Shown in pieces: positions 20,540 through 31,484 of a stretch of DNA of 64,000 nt. Position 1 is the stretch's first letter, and each line of letters starts with the position of its first letter. Made by a program: the position numbers and the translations under genes. Origin of the DNA: Basidiobolus meristosporus CBS 931.73 (Eukaryota; Basidiobolomycota; Basidiobolomycetes; Basidiobolales; Basidiobolaceae). The notes beneath the pieces are model-generated. The model was not told the DNA's origin, did not search any database, and was given only the letters and a program-made list of their open reading frames with translations. The stretch is from contig MCFE01000005.1 in assembly GCA_002104905.1 (NCBI GenBank), positions 124,001-188,000 on the forward strand, given 5' to 3'.

Positions 20540-21060
20540 TCAACCTAAGTAAGCAATATTCACATGTTCTATATAGATATGGGAATACCAGATAGATAGA
20601 TCCTGATGTTTATTTCTATAGAAATCTACTATAGAGGTGCTTCCCAACAACAAGGTAGATAAGGTCGCCAACCATACAACACTCGGCCCTGGAAACATAG
20701 TTCGGTTGGTGGTACTAGTATTTTCCGAGGGAGATGGTGGGTGATTTATTAATGCTTGACTGGGGGGAGGGGGGGAGATAATATATCCATTTAGAGAAGC
20801 TACAAGATTCCTGTTTGTCTCCACTGGGTTGTTTTGAGCCAGCACTCTTTCCTATTATTGATGGCTTCACCATACACTTCATACTTGTCATTCGAGAATG
20901 CCTAACTAGGTTCGGGGCCCAGCATACCAGTCTGGCCAGCTACATGGTAATTGAGAATCTCTTATTGCCCATACTGGGAATGTCTTTGGGGGCTGGTATA
21001 TTTTACATTACGTTGTTGTAGCGGGCCGATCATGGGTTCTGCGCATGGGCACATTTAACA
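20540..21060 (-). pseudogene. Small membrane-protein-like relic, copy 3 (longest frame)
   Basis: The 101-codon frame at 20540-20845 contains a Pro/Ser-rich stretch (SPPPPSQALINHPPSPSENTS) followed by a hydrophobic helix (VVWLATLSTLLLG) and a basic/aromatic tail ending IAYLG. That layout fits a small tail-anchored membrane protein. The upstream part (MCPCAEPMIGPL near 21050) is in another frame. No family recognised. Confidence 0.42.
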
Positions 21061-21474
21061 TAAAATAAGATCAATTAGATTTTACACTACGAAGACTCCA
21101 ACACGATTCGTATGCGACGTATATGTAGACAAAGCGTACAGAGACGCATTGACCACACTGGCTTCCAAGGATATTTGCTATCACTACTCTAATGGCTGAT
21201 AAGATCGTAGGCGATTGCCAACTCGGCACCAGAAACATATTCAGTTGTTTGAAGTGTGCTCATGGGTCTAGTGTTCCGTAAGGAAGAGGAAGATCGAAGG
21301 CCAGACTCATTAGTAGGTCTATAAGTGTTGGGATAGATGGATGTGAAAGTGCATCCATCGAGTACTGAGGAGAATTTGGTGGTTGCCTCTGCTGTACTGC
21401 TTGTCGTGGGTCGACGGCCAGACGAGTTGACTACGACCCCTGCCACACATTGGCCAACGTAATCGTTCCACTCG

Positions 21475-23505
21475 TCAGAATTGAAGGCAAGCTGGCTGTT
21501 CCATCCCTGACAGCGAAACAATAGTTGATGATTCAGAACCAGCTTCTTGCTTGGGAGTGATATTACTTTCCGCAATCAGATCATGCAGAATAGTGTAATA
21601 TCTTCCAGCATAGCCACATCGCTCTCGGATTTGCTTGAGCATTTCTAGGTTCTTGAACAAGCTAGTTCGTGACGAATTGGCAATCCACTGATCGGACGAC
21701 TTCACTTGTAGAAGAAGTATCGTGCTCGCAGTGAAGATTGGGAACAGCAGAAACAAAACTATCTCTGATGCTCTAGGGCAGCTCACACACGAGGTCACAA
21801 TGCTAGTCAGACTGTTTGCCGCATCCATGCATATCTGGGCTGAAGAGGACTGGGAGGTAGGTGAGGATTCAGTTCTTAGTACGAAGGGTCGGTGTAGTAA
21901 AATCAATGCACAGTGATACCAGACATGGGCGTAGATAAGTGTGGGACTTTTAGGTGGATTCCCTGCACCATAGTTTGTAGGAATGTAAGCAAGATCGGCT
22001 GGCAATGAGTTTAGCCACACATCAAGCTGAGAATCTAGATCCATTAAACTCGTGCGGAATTTCTGATAGTTGCTGGTTTTTGGGGTTCTAACTATGTACA
22101 TGGTGCTCAAAATACGGCCAATCAGTTCGTGAAGCTTTATCACCTCATGGAATGGCCTTAAGGATAGCCCGGTGCGCGGAGAGACACCATTTGGTGTCAA
22201 TAGGTCGTCGTCAGTTAAGGATGGCAGCGGTGTATCAAACTGCTGGTCATCAATAGACACAGGCCTCCCTACGCATACACTAGAGAACCGATCTATCAGG
22301 TAGCACACCCACCAAGTCCGCTTTCTTGTTTCCTTCTCTGCTGTTGTTAGCTTGATGTTCCATATATCGGGGTCGCGATGCAGGCCGAGGTCTTCAGCCA
22401 TTCTAATGGCCATGCCACTGTACATCCACGATTTCACCCCACCTTGAGATATGTGGTAATAGATGGACATCAGTGCCAAACCTTGAGCGTTTTCTACTGA
22501 GCTAGCATTGTAAGCTTGATTCAACAGAGTCCGTGCCTTCTTAAAGAAGCCTTCCGCATCCAGATTCTCCTTGCTCAACATGCTCTCGGATGATACTAGA
22601 GCGGCAGAAAGTGAAAACATCGCATTCACGAGAAAATACGGCATTTCTAGCTCATTTCGATTTAAGCGCTGCGTGAACTCCTCTTTGTGAAGCAGCGGGA
22701 AAACAGGGTTGATTTTCGAAAAGTACACATCCACAAGGTAAGCAAAAAGATTTGGAGACGGTAGCGCAGTAGGATCTGGATTGATATCGACGCGGTTGAT
22801 AGTTGCTGTGACTCGCGGTCTTATTTTGAAAAGGTCGTTTTGGTACTTTTGTGAGCCTTGAAGTAAGTACAGGCCAGAGCTGTTCCCGCAGTGTCTTACT
22901 CGTCCCTCATCATCCAATAACAGCTGATCTCTATTGTTGCAAATTGTTTTCACTTCAGGGTCAGTAGTAAGGGCAATGCGTTGGCTCGTTGTGGCATGCA
23001 TTTCAGGTTGGGTAGTCAGTAAGTTGTCTGGCGTGTGCAAGTTCTGAGGGGGCGTACTATCATCGGATTTATCAATTGTGACGGCAGGAGTGTTGGTTAC
23101 ACAAGTGCCACTGGCAGTTGGAGTATCCGGAGCGTGTGAGCCTGGAAATTTTGCATATCTGAATTCTAGTGGCTTGGCTTTGGTTGGAGTTATGATAGCG
23201 GAATCTCTGTTCTCTTCGAGTTTCCGCACTTCATGCATAACAGCATCAACCATTTGTGGATCGTTCTGGATGAGCTCACTCAGAATGTGCTCCATTTTGT
23301 GCAGTCTACTCTCAATCGCTTCTATATAACCTTTCGGAGGTCCTCGTTTCTTCTTTATGTCGCTATAAGTACACTTTATGCCACGATACAGACAATATGA
23401 ACATTCAGGATGTTCACCACCACATCGTATCTTCTTCCTACGACAACTATCACATGCTCTACTAACCCGTTGTCGTTTGTGATTATCGTCAGTACTCATA
23501 CTCAT
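21475..23505 (-). CDS. Zn(II)2Cys6 fungal transcription factor, copy 3 (C-terminally truncated)
   Basis: A 676-residue frame from the ATG at 23503-23505 (an alternative ATG five codons upstream ends at 23520). The zinc-cluster cysteines are intact, but the loop reads RCGGEHPEC instead of RCDGEHPEC and LYRGIKC instead of LYCGIKC, so DNA contacts could differ from the other copies. The linker reads GPPKGYIEAIESRL as in copy 4. The large domain keeps LGLHRDPD and RKRTWWVCYLIDR. It carries the same 347-bp net deletion as copies 1 and 2, with the displaced tail at 21189-21474. No stop or frameshift occurs in the retained part. Confidence 0.88.
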   Translation of the reverse strand: MSMSTDDNHKRQRVSRACDSCRRKKIRCGGEHPECSYCLYRGIKCTYSDIKKKRGPPKGYIEAIESRLHKMEHILSELIQNDPQMVDAVMHEVRKLEENRDSAIITPTKAKPLEFRYAKFPGSHAPDTPTASGTCVTNTPAVTIDKSDDSTPPQNLHTPDNLLTTQPEMHATTSQRIALTTDPEVKTICNNRDQLLLDDEGRVRHCGNSSGLYLLQGSQKYQNDLFKIRPRVTATINRVDINPDPTALPSPNLFAYLVDVYFSKINPVFPLLHKEEFTQRLNRNELEMPYFLVNAMFSLSAALVSSESMLSKENLDAEGFFKKARTLLNQAYNASSVENAQGLALMSIYYHISQGGVKSWMYSGMAIRMAEDLGLHRDPDIWNIKLTTAEKETRKRTWWVCYLIDRFSSVCVGRPVSIDDQQFDTPLPSLTDDDLLTPNGVSPRTGLSLRPFHEVIKLHELIGRILSTMYIVRTPKTSNYQKFRTSLMDLDSQLDVWLNSLPADLAYIPTNYGAGNPPKSPTLIYAHVWYHCALILLHRPFVLRTESSPTSQSSSAQICMDAANSLTSIVTSCVSCPRASEIVLFLLFPIFTASTILLLQVKSSDQWIANSSRTSLFKNLEMLKQIRERCGYAGRYYTILHDLIAESNITPKQEAGSESSTIVSLSGMEQPACLQF

Positions 23506-23620
23506 ATCTCCGGCATTCATATGGGCCTTAGCAGAATATAAGACTTTCCTTGAAATAATGAATAGTTGCAGAGTTTGTATTCGAAGAAAAAATTCCAAGT
23601 GGCATGTGCTTACGTGTGAG

Positions 23621-23627
23621 CTTTATA
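23621..23627 (-). promoter_or_regulatory. Candidate TATA box of regulator copy 3
   Basis: TATAAAG on the minus strand, about 115 bp upstream of the MSMSTDDN start, conserved with the other cassettes. Confidence 0.5.
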
Positions 23628-24869
23628 CGATTTATATCGGATAGATTGAACCATTAAACCTTAGAGGTATGATGGTAAAACCTACTCGGGCAAATCTACA
23701 GTGATTAAGACGTTGTTGTACCAAATTTGGCTGCCATCAAATTCCTAGCTTGCACATGAACAGCCAAGTCATGAAGATCTTGTGCCTGATTTATCCCGAT
23801 TAACCTATTTTATAACCATGATGAATTCGGACGGAGATCAATTCTGTGTTGTCTGGCACCTGACATCCGCAGGGAGGTGAATGTACCACGTCCTAGTGGG
23901 ATCATCGTCGGTGGTCATTTCATAAATGAATAAATCGATTAAATAATCCTAAAATCAGGCTGCAAAATCATTGATGTTTCACTTTCGATTTTGATTTGTC
24001 ATGGTAGTTATGGTACTTTGAAAATACCAGTGGAAGAGAAAAACGGCATCAAGCTCAAAAAGCTAACGGAATTAGCAAGCGTATTTCCCACATTTTTTTG
24101 CCCATAGCTTACCAACTCTCGACATCTGTTTCAACAGCCAATAGCTTTCATTCTTCTGCTGATATCGGCTGCCCTTCCGCTTCTGTGGTTTTCCCGGGAA
24201 TATTGACTAACTGTCTCAAAGATCTGTAACAGCCTAGCTTGATTAATCGATGCGATAAGCCTTAATTTCTCTTTGAGACGATGGCACAAATGCTTCTGGA
24301 AATGCGGCAAACCAAATCAATTAGGAACACAGAAGTGGTATGCAGAATTGATAGGCTACAAGGGGTGAGCGATGCTGGCACTCCTTTCCATTCAATCCAC
24401 AGGAGAGCCGCACGTGCACTCAAAAGAAGCCGGCAGAGACTTTGCGTGCCAAAATGATCTGTGTGTTCCGAAGAAGGTTATTCAGATATGCTGAGTATTA
24501 AGCAACTGTACTTACTGAAATAAGCTGATGCTGATCAAATAGAAATCCACTCAAAAATCCCGCTTCTGTTTTTGACTGTCAGATGCCCCAAATATATCGG
24601 GCTTGATGCATATTCCTTGTATTGTTGACAAGTATCAAGCAGTTTGTGATCTACTCACTGCCACTGGAGCTTATTGCTACTCGTGTTAGTTTTCGCAGCT
24701 TGCAGTGCTACTGGTATATTTTTCCATTTGCATAATATGTATGATGGCTGCGATGAAATGGTCCTGTGCCTATATTTATTGTAAATTTTGTATTTACATC
24801 TAAATATTCACCTATCTTAGCCATCTACATCATTACTTACAAATCTTGGAAAAATCTGGCAAGATTCCA

Positions 24870-25250
24870 TGTGGGGATTTGCTAGAAATATTTTCACCAA
24901 AACATCAGGTACACTGAACATAAAAATTCTCAAAGCTGTCCAAGCAGCCCCAACTCTTACATGCATACTCTTGTAGCCTTCCTAAACATAATCTATGTGC
25001 TTGTTTGCCAAGACCATGTAAATGTGCAAATACTACATTTACATTCAATTAATCATTAGATGAAACCACACAATATACCATTTCTTCCTATTGCTTCCAG
25101 TACTTCAAAGACTCTCACAAAAGGCTATGAGCCCCAAGCAGTCACTCCTTGGAATATCTGCTATTGTAATTACTGGAATTTGTCCCTCTGCTGCAAAGTT
25201 GCAAGGATCTCAATGTTGCATATTTTGTAACTGCTTTTAAATGCTGACCT
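24870..25250 (+). repeat. copia LTR fragment and decayed gag start (plus)
   Basis: LTR landmarks are GGGATTTGCTAGAAATATTTTCACC, CAAGCAGCCCC and CATTCAATTAATCATTAG. The sequence then runs through a mutated primer-binding site (GGCTATGAGCCCC near 25122) into a gag start that reads like CAGTCACTCCTTGGAATATC. This differs from the insertion after cassettes 1 and 2, so it is an independent event. Confidence 0.7.
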
Positions 25251-25287
25251 AGCTTACTTGCTTGGCTTGTTGTCTACAAACCTTAAA

Positions 25288-26250
25288 GAGTTTAGACCTA
25301 ACTTCCTGTGAGCATTTACATAGAATCTTCCCAAACATATTTTATGTGTTTGTTTTGCCAAGATCATATACAAGTATAAATACTTCTTTCAAATTCATTG
25401 TATCATTAAGTGAAAATGCCCTAATCTATGTGTTATCCAAGTCATTTCTAACATTTCCAATGCACTTACAACAGGTTATGGGCCTCAATCTGGCACTTTC
25501 TGGAATTTCTACTCCTGACACTAAAGGAGTGTCTTCCTCTCCTGAAAAGCTGGATGGATCCAACTACCAAGCCCAGAAGGTAAAAATGAAGATGCTGCTG
25601 CAGGAAAGAGGCCTTTTGCATATTGTTTTAGGTGAGCAATGCTGTCCTACTGGTGTAGGAGAAGAGGCCTGAAAGTACTAAAGAAAGAACACAGTGCCTT
25701 CAAGTGTTTTTGCCTTAATGGTGTAAGGCAAACTGCTAACTCAATGCTCAAAAGTAAAAGCAGCCAAGAATACTATGAAGGCATTAGAAGTACCTACTAA
25801 TCTTGCTCAGATGCCAAGTTAACATATCTTACACAAATACTCTCCATGATAAAAATGACCCTGGAAGAAGAAATGAAAAATCTCACTTACAAAATCACTA
25901 TGCTGATTGATCAGATGAAATATGTGGGCATATAAACTACTAGTGAAGATGAGATAGTTACTCTCCAGAATAACCTGACACACACATATCATAGACTTGT
26001 ATCAGTCCTACAGTCCTGAATTGAAGATTTGACTTTCAGTATTATGCTTCTGGATCAGGAGACCAGAAAATAAAGCAACAATAAGTAGAGAAAAGACTAC
26101 TTTCTAATAAGTAATGCTAACTGCCAATGGGGTACTCAGGACCCTTTGAAGACAACAGCAATCATTCTGGCAGCTACTACAAAAGGAATGGACATGTGGC
26201 AATATCCTGTGGAGTATCAGGAGTGATGTGGAGTAATAGAGGATTTATAT
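25288..26250 (+). mobile_element. Degraded copia element, 5' part (plus)
   Basis: Partial LTR ending ACAACA at 25473, then the primer-binding site GGTTATGGGCCTC with the gag ATG at 25478-25480. Gag (to 25672) includes EKLDGSNYQAQKVKMKMLLQERG, then a stop. Beyond it, weak gag C-terminal and zinc-knuckle traces continue to about 26220. No pol or 3' LTR is present; the palindromic element follows directly. Confidence 0.8.
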
Positions 26251-26253
26251 GTT

Positions 26254-26984
26254 AGACTGGTTCTGTTGGATAGTGCCACATTGATCCATGAGTGCCAAAT
26301 AATGCCATAGTGTGCCAGAGAGGCCAAGTGAGCCTATACCTGGCCACAGAGTGTGAAACATAGCTCTTCATCTTCATGCAAAGCAGCCACTGTGCTTCAC
26401 CCATTGTGATGGAGAAAATCTATTTTTTGACCTTTTTTTGTGGATCAATGTAGCTCAGGATGTGTAAGAGCACAGGAGAACTGAAGATATGCATCTGGTA
26501 CTCAATACCCATGGCACTCTGAATCTAGCTCCTGTAGCTTGTATCATGTCACAAAAATGAATGGCACTATCTTGGTCCACTGGTACTATCTGGCACTATA
26601 TTTCAATATTAGCCCTAAAGTAAGACCTATACAAAGCACTTATAGTGCCATATAGTACCAGTGGACCAAGATAGTGCCATACATTTTTGTGACATGTTAC
26701 AAGCCACAGGAGCTAGATTCAGAGTACCCTGGGTATTGAGTACCAGATGCATATCTTCAATCTACTTGTGCTCTTACACATCCTGCACAACATTGATCCA
26801 AAAACGGTCAAAAAATAGATTTTCTCCATCACAATGGGTGAAGCACAGTGGCTGCTTTGCATGAAGATGAAGAGCTATGTTTCACACTCTGTGGCCAGGT
26901 ATAGGCTCACTTGGCCTCTCTGGCACACTATGGCATCATTTTGTGCTCATGGCTCAATGTGGCACTATCCAATGCAACAAGTCT
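26254..26984. mobile_element. Long palindromic (foldback-like) element
   Basis: Two arms of about 345 bp (26254-26600 and 26641-26984) are near-perfect reverse complements around a 40-bp spacer. Shared blocks include GGATAGTGCCACATTGA at the tips and GGCACTATA/TATAGTGCC at the spacer. There is no coding capacity beyond shadow frames. A 3-bp GTT flanks both ends, which may be a target duplication or chance. Partial relatives lie at 10125-10210, 17815-17995 and 41176-41290, so it is a dispersed family rather than a one-off hairpin. It abuts an LTR starting at 26984. Confidence 0.85.
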
Positions 26985-27277
26985 GTTGCTCACTTGTAGA
27001 TTTATTGATCAAAAGTATGGTACTTATACTTTTGATCAAGTATAGCACACCAGTGTGCAGAGTTTACTAAGGAAGGTCCCAAGAATATGTGCGCAAAGTT
27101 TGGGGGCTTTTGGACAACCTTGAGAAAGATGATAATGTGGGTACCTGATAATTTGGTGAAAGTATCCCAAGTAGATCCCAACAAGATTTTTGGTCAGGAC
27201 AGAATGCCAATCAAAGAATAAGAACTATGTGACTAAGTCAGCATGAATGTTTGGGCAACAGTTTAATAAATACAACA
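26984..27277 (-). repeat. LTR of the second copia subfamily (minus)
   Basis: Starts TGTTGCTCACTTG and ends TACAACA, followed by CTCCCACTCC, the complement of a polypurine tract. It is therefore a 3' LTR in minus orientation of an element whose interior (27278 on) is decayed. It is the reverse complement of 10405-10697 over most of its length. Confidence 0.7.
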
Positions 27278-28344
27278 CTCCCACTCCACAAAATATTCAT
27301 AAGTAATATATACATACTGAGAGTGTGCAATCTGTAATAAGTATATAAGATTGAGCTGTGTTGCATACTGAAATAATACATTATCCAACTGCAAATGCAT
27401 TTGTGCTTAACTTAGCTGAACAAGTAAGCTGTAACTTGATGTGCATATCTACTTAACAGTATGCCTAAAAATTTGATTGATCTAATTGTAATACTAAACT
27501 TTTACTTTGATCAGTAGTACAGGCATGAATATTGACATGAGTCTAGTTGTCAGATTGCAGTAATGATATATAGCCTCTGGGCTATCCAATACTGCTTATT
27601 TGAGCAAAATTGATCCACTTTTGGTCAAGTTAAGGTTTTGTCATTTATGGCAGATCTGGAGTTTCCTTATTTCTGGGCAACAATCTAATCCATTTAGACA
27701 ACATTACTGTATGTCCATATCAGGCTCAGGGACTGTCACTTCTGTAACATAGACTTTATGTAAGGTAAAAGAGATGACCTATATTAGGCCAAGTTAAGGT
27801 TTTGTCATTTACACCTGATCTGGATTTTCCTCATTTCCTGACACTGTGGCCCATAAAACATGGCCAAAAAAAAGGTTTTTACTCAGCTGTGAGCTGGGAT
27901 GTGTTATGTTGTATTATGATTAGTTTGGGGCTTGTTCTACAATGTAGAGGCTGATTAACAATACACAACACCTTCCAGTATGCTAATATTGAAACAGTTT
28001 ATTGGGAGCTTGATATACCAATAGAAGATAGAACTTTCACTAATGTCCTCAATCTTAGGCTCAAAATATACTATAGGCAGTGTTTCTTACTTCTACAGCA
28101 GGGTTCTGACCGTCTGTCAGCTATTGGGTTTATTTATTTAATAGTAACTTTTCCTTATTTTGGGGTCACTTTCCTTTCTGAGATAATATTTCTTAGCATG
28201 GAAACTCTGAACTCCCCTTTAATCTAAAGGGGTGTGGTGTAGAAGTCTCAAGGGGGTATTTAGACCTAAAGGGTGCCTAAAGGGTTGTCTTCAGAGTAAA
28301 GGGGCTTCTTACAGTGGTCTCTAAAGTGGACTCTAAACTCAAGG
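27278..28344. other. Decayed interior, no recognisable gene
   Basis: No credible coding region. A motif of about 75 bp (AAGTTAAGGTTTTGTCATTTA, then GATCTGGA and TTCCT) occurs twice, at about 27624 and 27795. At 28215-28345 several AAAGGGG/AAGGGGTG repeats form a G-rich patch. The region lies inside the element whose 3' LTR is at 26984-27277, so it may be its eroded coding part. Confidence 0.4.
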
Positions 28345-31010
28345 GGTGAGTATGCCTTAAGTAGATACTGGCAGTTTCTTTTTGGTATCTAACAATCCAC
28401 TTGACTGCTGCAATATGATCAAATCAATAATTCTGGTTATACGGGCTGGCAACTTTAAGCTGCAGACCAAATGGGGGTTATCTTGGTCAAGAAATGCATC
28501 AGGCTGGCTCATTAAATGTCCTCATCATGTACCAAAGTGCAGTCTTACATACATTTAATAGATAAACTGCTTGTATTTAGCTGCAATAGCCACTATTAGT
28601 CTGATGAAATTAAACTTGGCTACCAGTGCACAGGTTTCAGCATAGTAAGGTCCTTTTGTTTGAGAGTATTCTTTGGCCACAAGTCCTGCTTGGTATCTTT
28701 CAACTATTCCATCACACTTGTATTTTGTCTTGAAGGCCCATCTGCATTGAATTGAATTTGGTTGATTGGCTATTTGACTAAGTCCCAAGTCTGATTTTCC
28801 TTCAGGGCCTGATATACATCAGTCATTGCGCATCTCCAAAACTTTGTCTGAGGGCTATTAAGGGCCTCTTTTACAATATAGGGCTCATCAATATGAATTG
28901 AATAGGCATAGGCTAAGCTTGTACCTGTTGTAAGAGTCTTGGAGATATTGGAAGTGATTGGGAGGACATGTAGATTATGTGGTTTTCACTTAATGATTTA
29001 TTGAATGTAAAAGTGGTATTTATACTTTTACATGGTCTGGCTTTACAAATACGTAGAATAGGTTAAGGAAGGTCCCAAGAACATGTGTGCAAAGTTTGGG
29101 GCTGTTTGGACAACTTTGAGAATTTTCATGTTCTGGGTACCTGGTACTCTGGTGAAAATATTCTAAGTAAATCCCAACAAGGAATTTGGTCAGTATTCTC
29201 TAGGATTTGAAGGTGATGATCTAAGTGACTAAGTTAGGTGAATATTTAGGTGGAAATACAAATTTTTACAACAGTACCCTCATTGATATAGTTATTTGGG
29301 CTATTTCTGGTCCATTGGATCTCATAGCTGGTGGTACTAGAATGATCATTGCTGGGATATTCCTAAGCACTAGCTTAGGCTGAGCCACAAGTTTAGTACT
29401 CTTTAGGGTGAAAGAACTCCATGGTCTTGCTCAGATTTAATTCTTACAATTAACAGACTTGGGATCAGATTCTTGTCATAATCCTTTGTCACTTGTTGTA
29501 TAAAATGTGAATTATCATCAAGCAGCACATCCCTAGACTTGGTCAGTTTCTTTGCTTTGGTAATGTAGAGTGTGCATGACTTGCTCTCACTGTAGTAGCC
29601 CAAAAACATGCATTTTAAACTTTGTGGCTCAGCTTCTGACAGATTTTTGGGCTGTTTCTTGGCATATATCCTACACCCAAATATTCTTAGATGTTCTGCA
29701 CTTGGTCTGTATCTATACCATGCCTCAATTGGAGCAGAATCATATCTTATTGTGCTCTAGCTTCTATCTTGGACATATAGAGCTATTGCAACTGATTGTG
29801 CACAAAACTCATAGGATAATGTTAGATTATCATGCTTACCATATAACATACGGATTTGTTTGCACATTCTTCAACCCTTATTTGCTGTGTACCAGTTCTC
29901 TTACCACCATAGCTGTAAACTCCCTGAGCTTAGTCAGAGTGTCTTTTTTTTTCCAAAAAGTAGACACTCACATGTCAGGTATAATCATCAATAAAAGCTA
30001 TTATTTACTTTATGCTGCCCAAGGATTAATTTCTCATAGGTCCCCACAGATCTGGGTGAATTAGGTCTATTTTTTCTTAGCTTTGATTAGCCCAGAGCTC
30101 CTGGGTAGCTGTGCAAAACAGGTTACTGTTGCCTTTGAAGGGTCACAAGTACCTTCTTTATTAGTTATTATTGCATTTTAAAGCATTTTCATCTTCTTTC
30201 TTACTAGCACATGATCTTTTAATTCCTCATCTGGGAGCCCCCCATTTACATATTTTAAGATCAGATATTATGTTCTGGACTCTAACACTGATTCAAGTCC
30301 CTCAAACCCATCTGTCAGGTTACTCAGGATGATAACTATCAGGTCTTTGTATGTAGTTGGTTGCCTCATATTTCATCTTATCAACCCACAGGGTAAACCT
30401 GTTATTTGGATTATTCATTTCTTCTCCAGGCAGCATCTTTGTAGTGAAGACTATTTGTCTAAGAAGCATTTCTTTAGCAGCTGAACATGATTGGTAGGGG
30501 TCTTCTAATGCATTCCATGCATTGCTTGCAGCATTTGCTCTTGAGCATTGAATTTGCAGCTTGTCTTTGACATTGAGGCAAATGCAGCTAAAGGCACTTG
30601 TTCTTTGTTGTGGTCCTTGAAGGCTTCCTCTCCATTATCCTTAGGAGGGCATTCTTGTCCCATAAATGTATCCCAAATACCTTTTTCCAGTAGCAGCATG
30701 TTTATCTTCACTTTTCAAACTTGGTAGTATGATCCATCCTACTATTCAGTAGAGGGAAAGATTAGAGTAATAGCAGTGGCAGAAATTGCAGTGAGTGATA
30801 GCTTGGGCTTATAAGCTGTTATTAGAGTCTTGGAGATATTGGAACTGATTAGGACAAGAAGTAGATTATCTGGCTTTCACATAATACTTTATGGAATGTG
30901 AGAATAATGTTTATACTTTGACATAGCTATGGCATAAAATCATGTAAAATATGCTTAAGAAGGTTGCAAGAGCATGTGTGCAAAGTTTGGGGCTGCTTGG
31001 AGAACTTAGA
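28345..31010 (-). mobile_element. Degraded copia element (copia-4) with nested solo LTR
   Basis: Minus-strand remnants in order from the right: partial 5' LTR (30817-31010), gag (30170-30800, with MKINMLLLEKGIWDTFMGQECPPKDNGEEA), integrase C-terminal part with FLGYYSESKSCTLYITKAKK (29403-29609), reverse transcriptase N-terminal block with FKTKYKCDGIVERYQA and AKEYSQTKG (28555-28788), and RNase H-proximal sequence at 28350-28440. The protease and most of the integrase core are lost, and so is the RT catalytic region (junction near 28450). The solo LTR at 28926-29273 splits it. No 3' LTR is present. Confidence 0.85.
28926..29273 (-). repeat. Solo copia LTR with 5-bp target duplication
   Basis: A 348-bp LTR (TGTTGTAAGAG...TTTACAACA) sits inside copia-4, flanked on both sides by GTACC (28921-28925 and 29274-29278). 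Removing the LTR and one GTACC restores the order seen in copia-2 (GGCTAAGTTTGTACCCTCATTG). Confidence 0.93.
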
Positions 31011-31215
31011 ATATTTTCACCAAAACTCCAGGAACCCAGAATATGAATATTCTCAAGATTGTTTAAACAGCCCCAGACTTAGAACACATGTTCTTGGGAC
31101 CTTTCTAAGCATATTCTATGTGCTTGTTGTGCCAAGATCATGTAAAGGTACATATACAACTTTTACATTCAATTATTAATTAAGTTAAAGCCACATAATC
31201 TACTTGTTATTGCAG
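31010..31215 (+). repeat. Partial copia LTR head-to-head with copia-4 LTR
   Basis: A plus-orientation LTR piece (from TTTTCACCAAAACTCC to ATCTACTTGTTATTGC) meets the minus-orientation LTR piece 30817-31010, producing an imperfect inverted repeat about 190 bp per arm centred near 31010. From 31250 to 31340 a scrap of minus-strand gag (ATCCATCCAACTTTTCAG) separates it from the next element. Confidence 0.75.
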
Positions 31216-31484
31216 GACTCTTAAGACACCAAAGACTACTTTCTTATAACAGCATATTTATCTTTACACTCAGACATGATAGTTATATCCATCCAACTTT
31301 TCAGTCAAGGTAAGTTTCCAGTAATGGCAGTGGTGGACACTCAGTTGAATAAGTGCTTGTATTGCCAAGACCATGTAAAGGTATAAATACTCCTTTTACA
31401 TTCAATGAACCATTAAGTGAGAAATACATTGTCTACCTGTTCTCCCTATCACCTCCAATATCTCCAAGACTCTTACAACAGGTT

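Larger units (their letters stand above)
19130..24745. repeat. Cassette 3 of the array
   Basis: Full-length cassette with the 19130-19610 left segment and the about 360-bp block (about 23880-24240) that cassettes 1 and 2 have lost. It shares the regulator C-terminal deletion with cassettes 1 and 2 but not with 4. Confidence 0.92.

Noticed and set aside
23880-24240. Block present only in cassettes 3 and 4 as an inserted mobile element
   Set aside because: It has no terminal repeats or target duplication, and the most complete cassette (4) has it, so loss in cassettes 1 and 2 is simpler than insertion.
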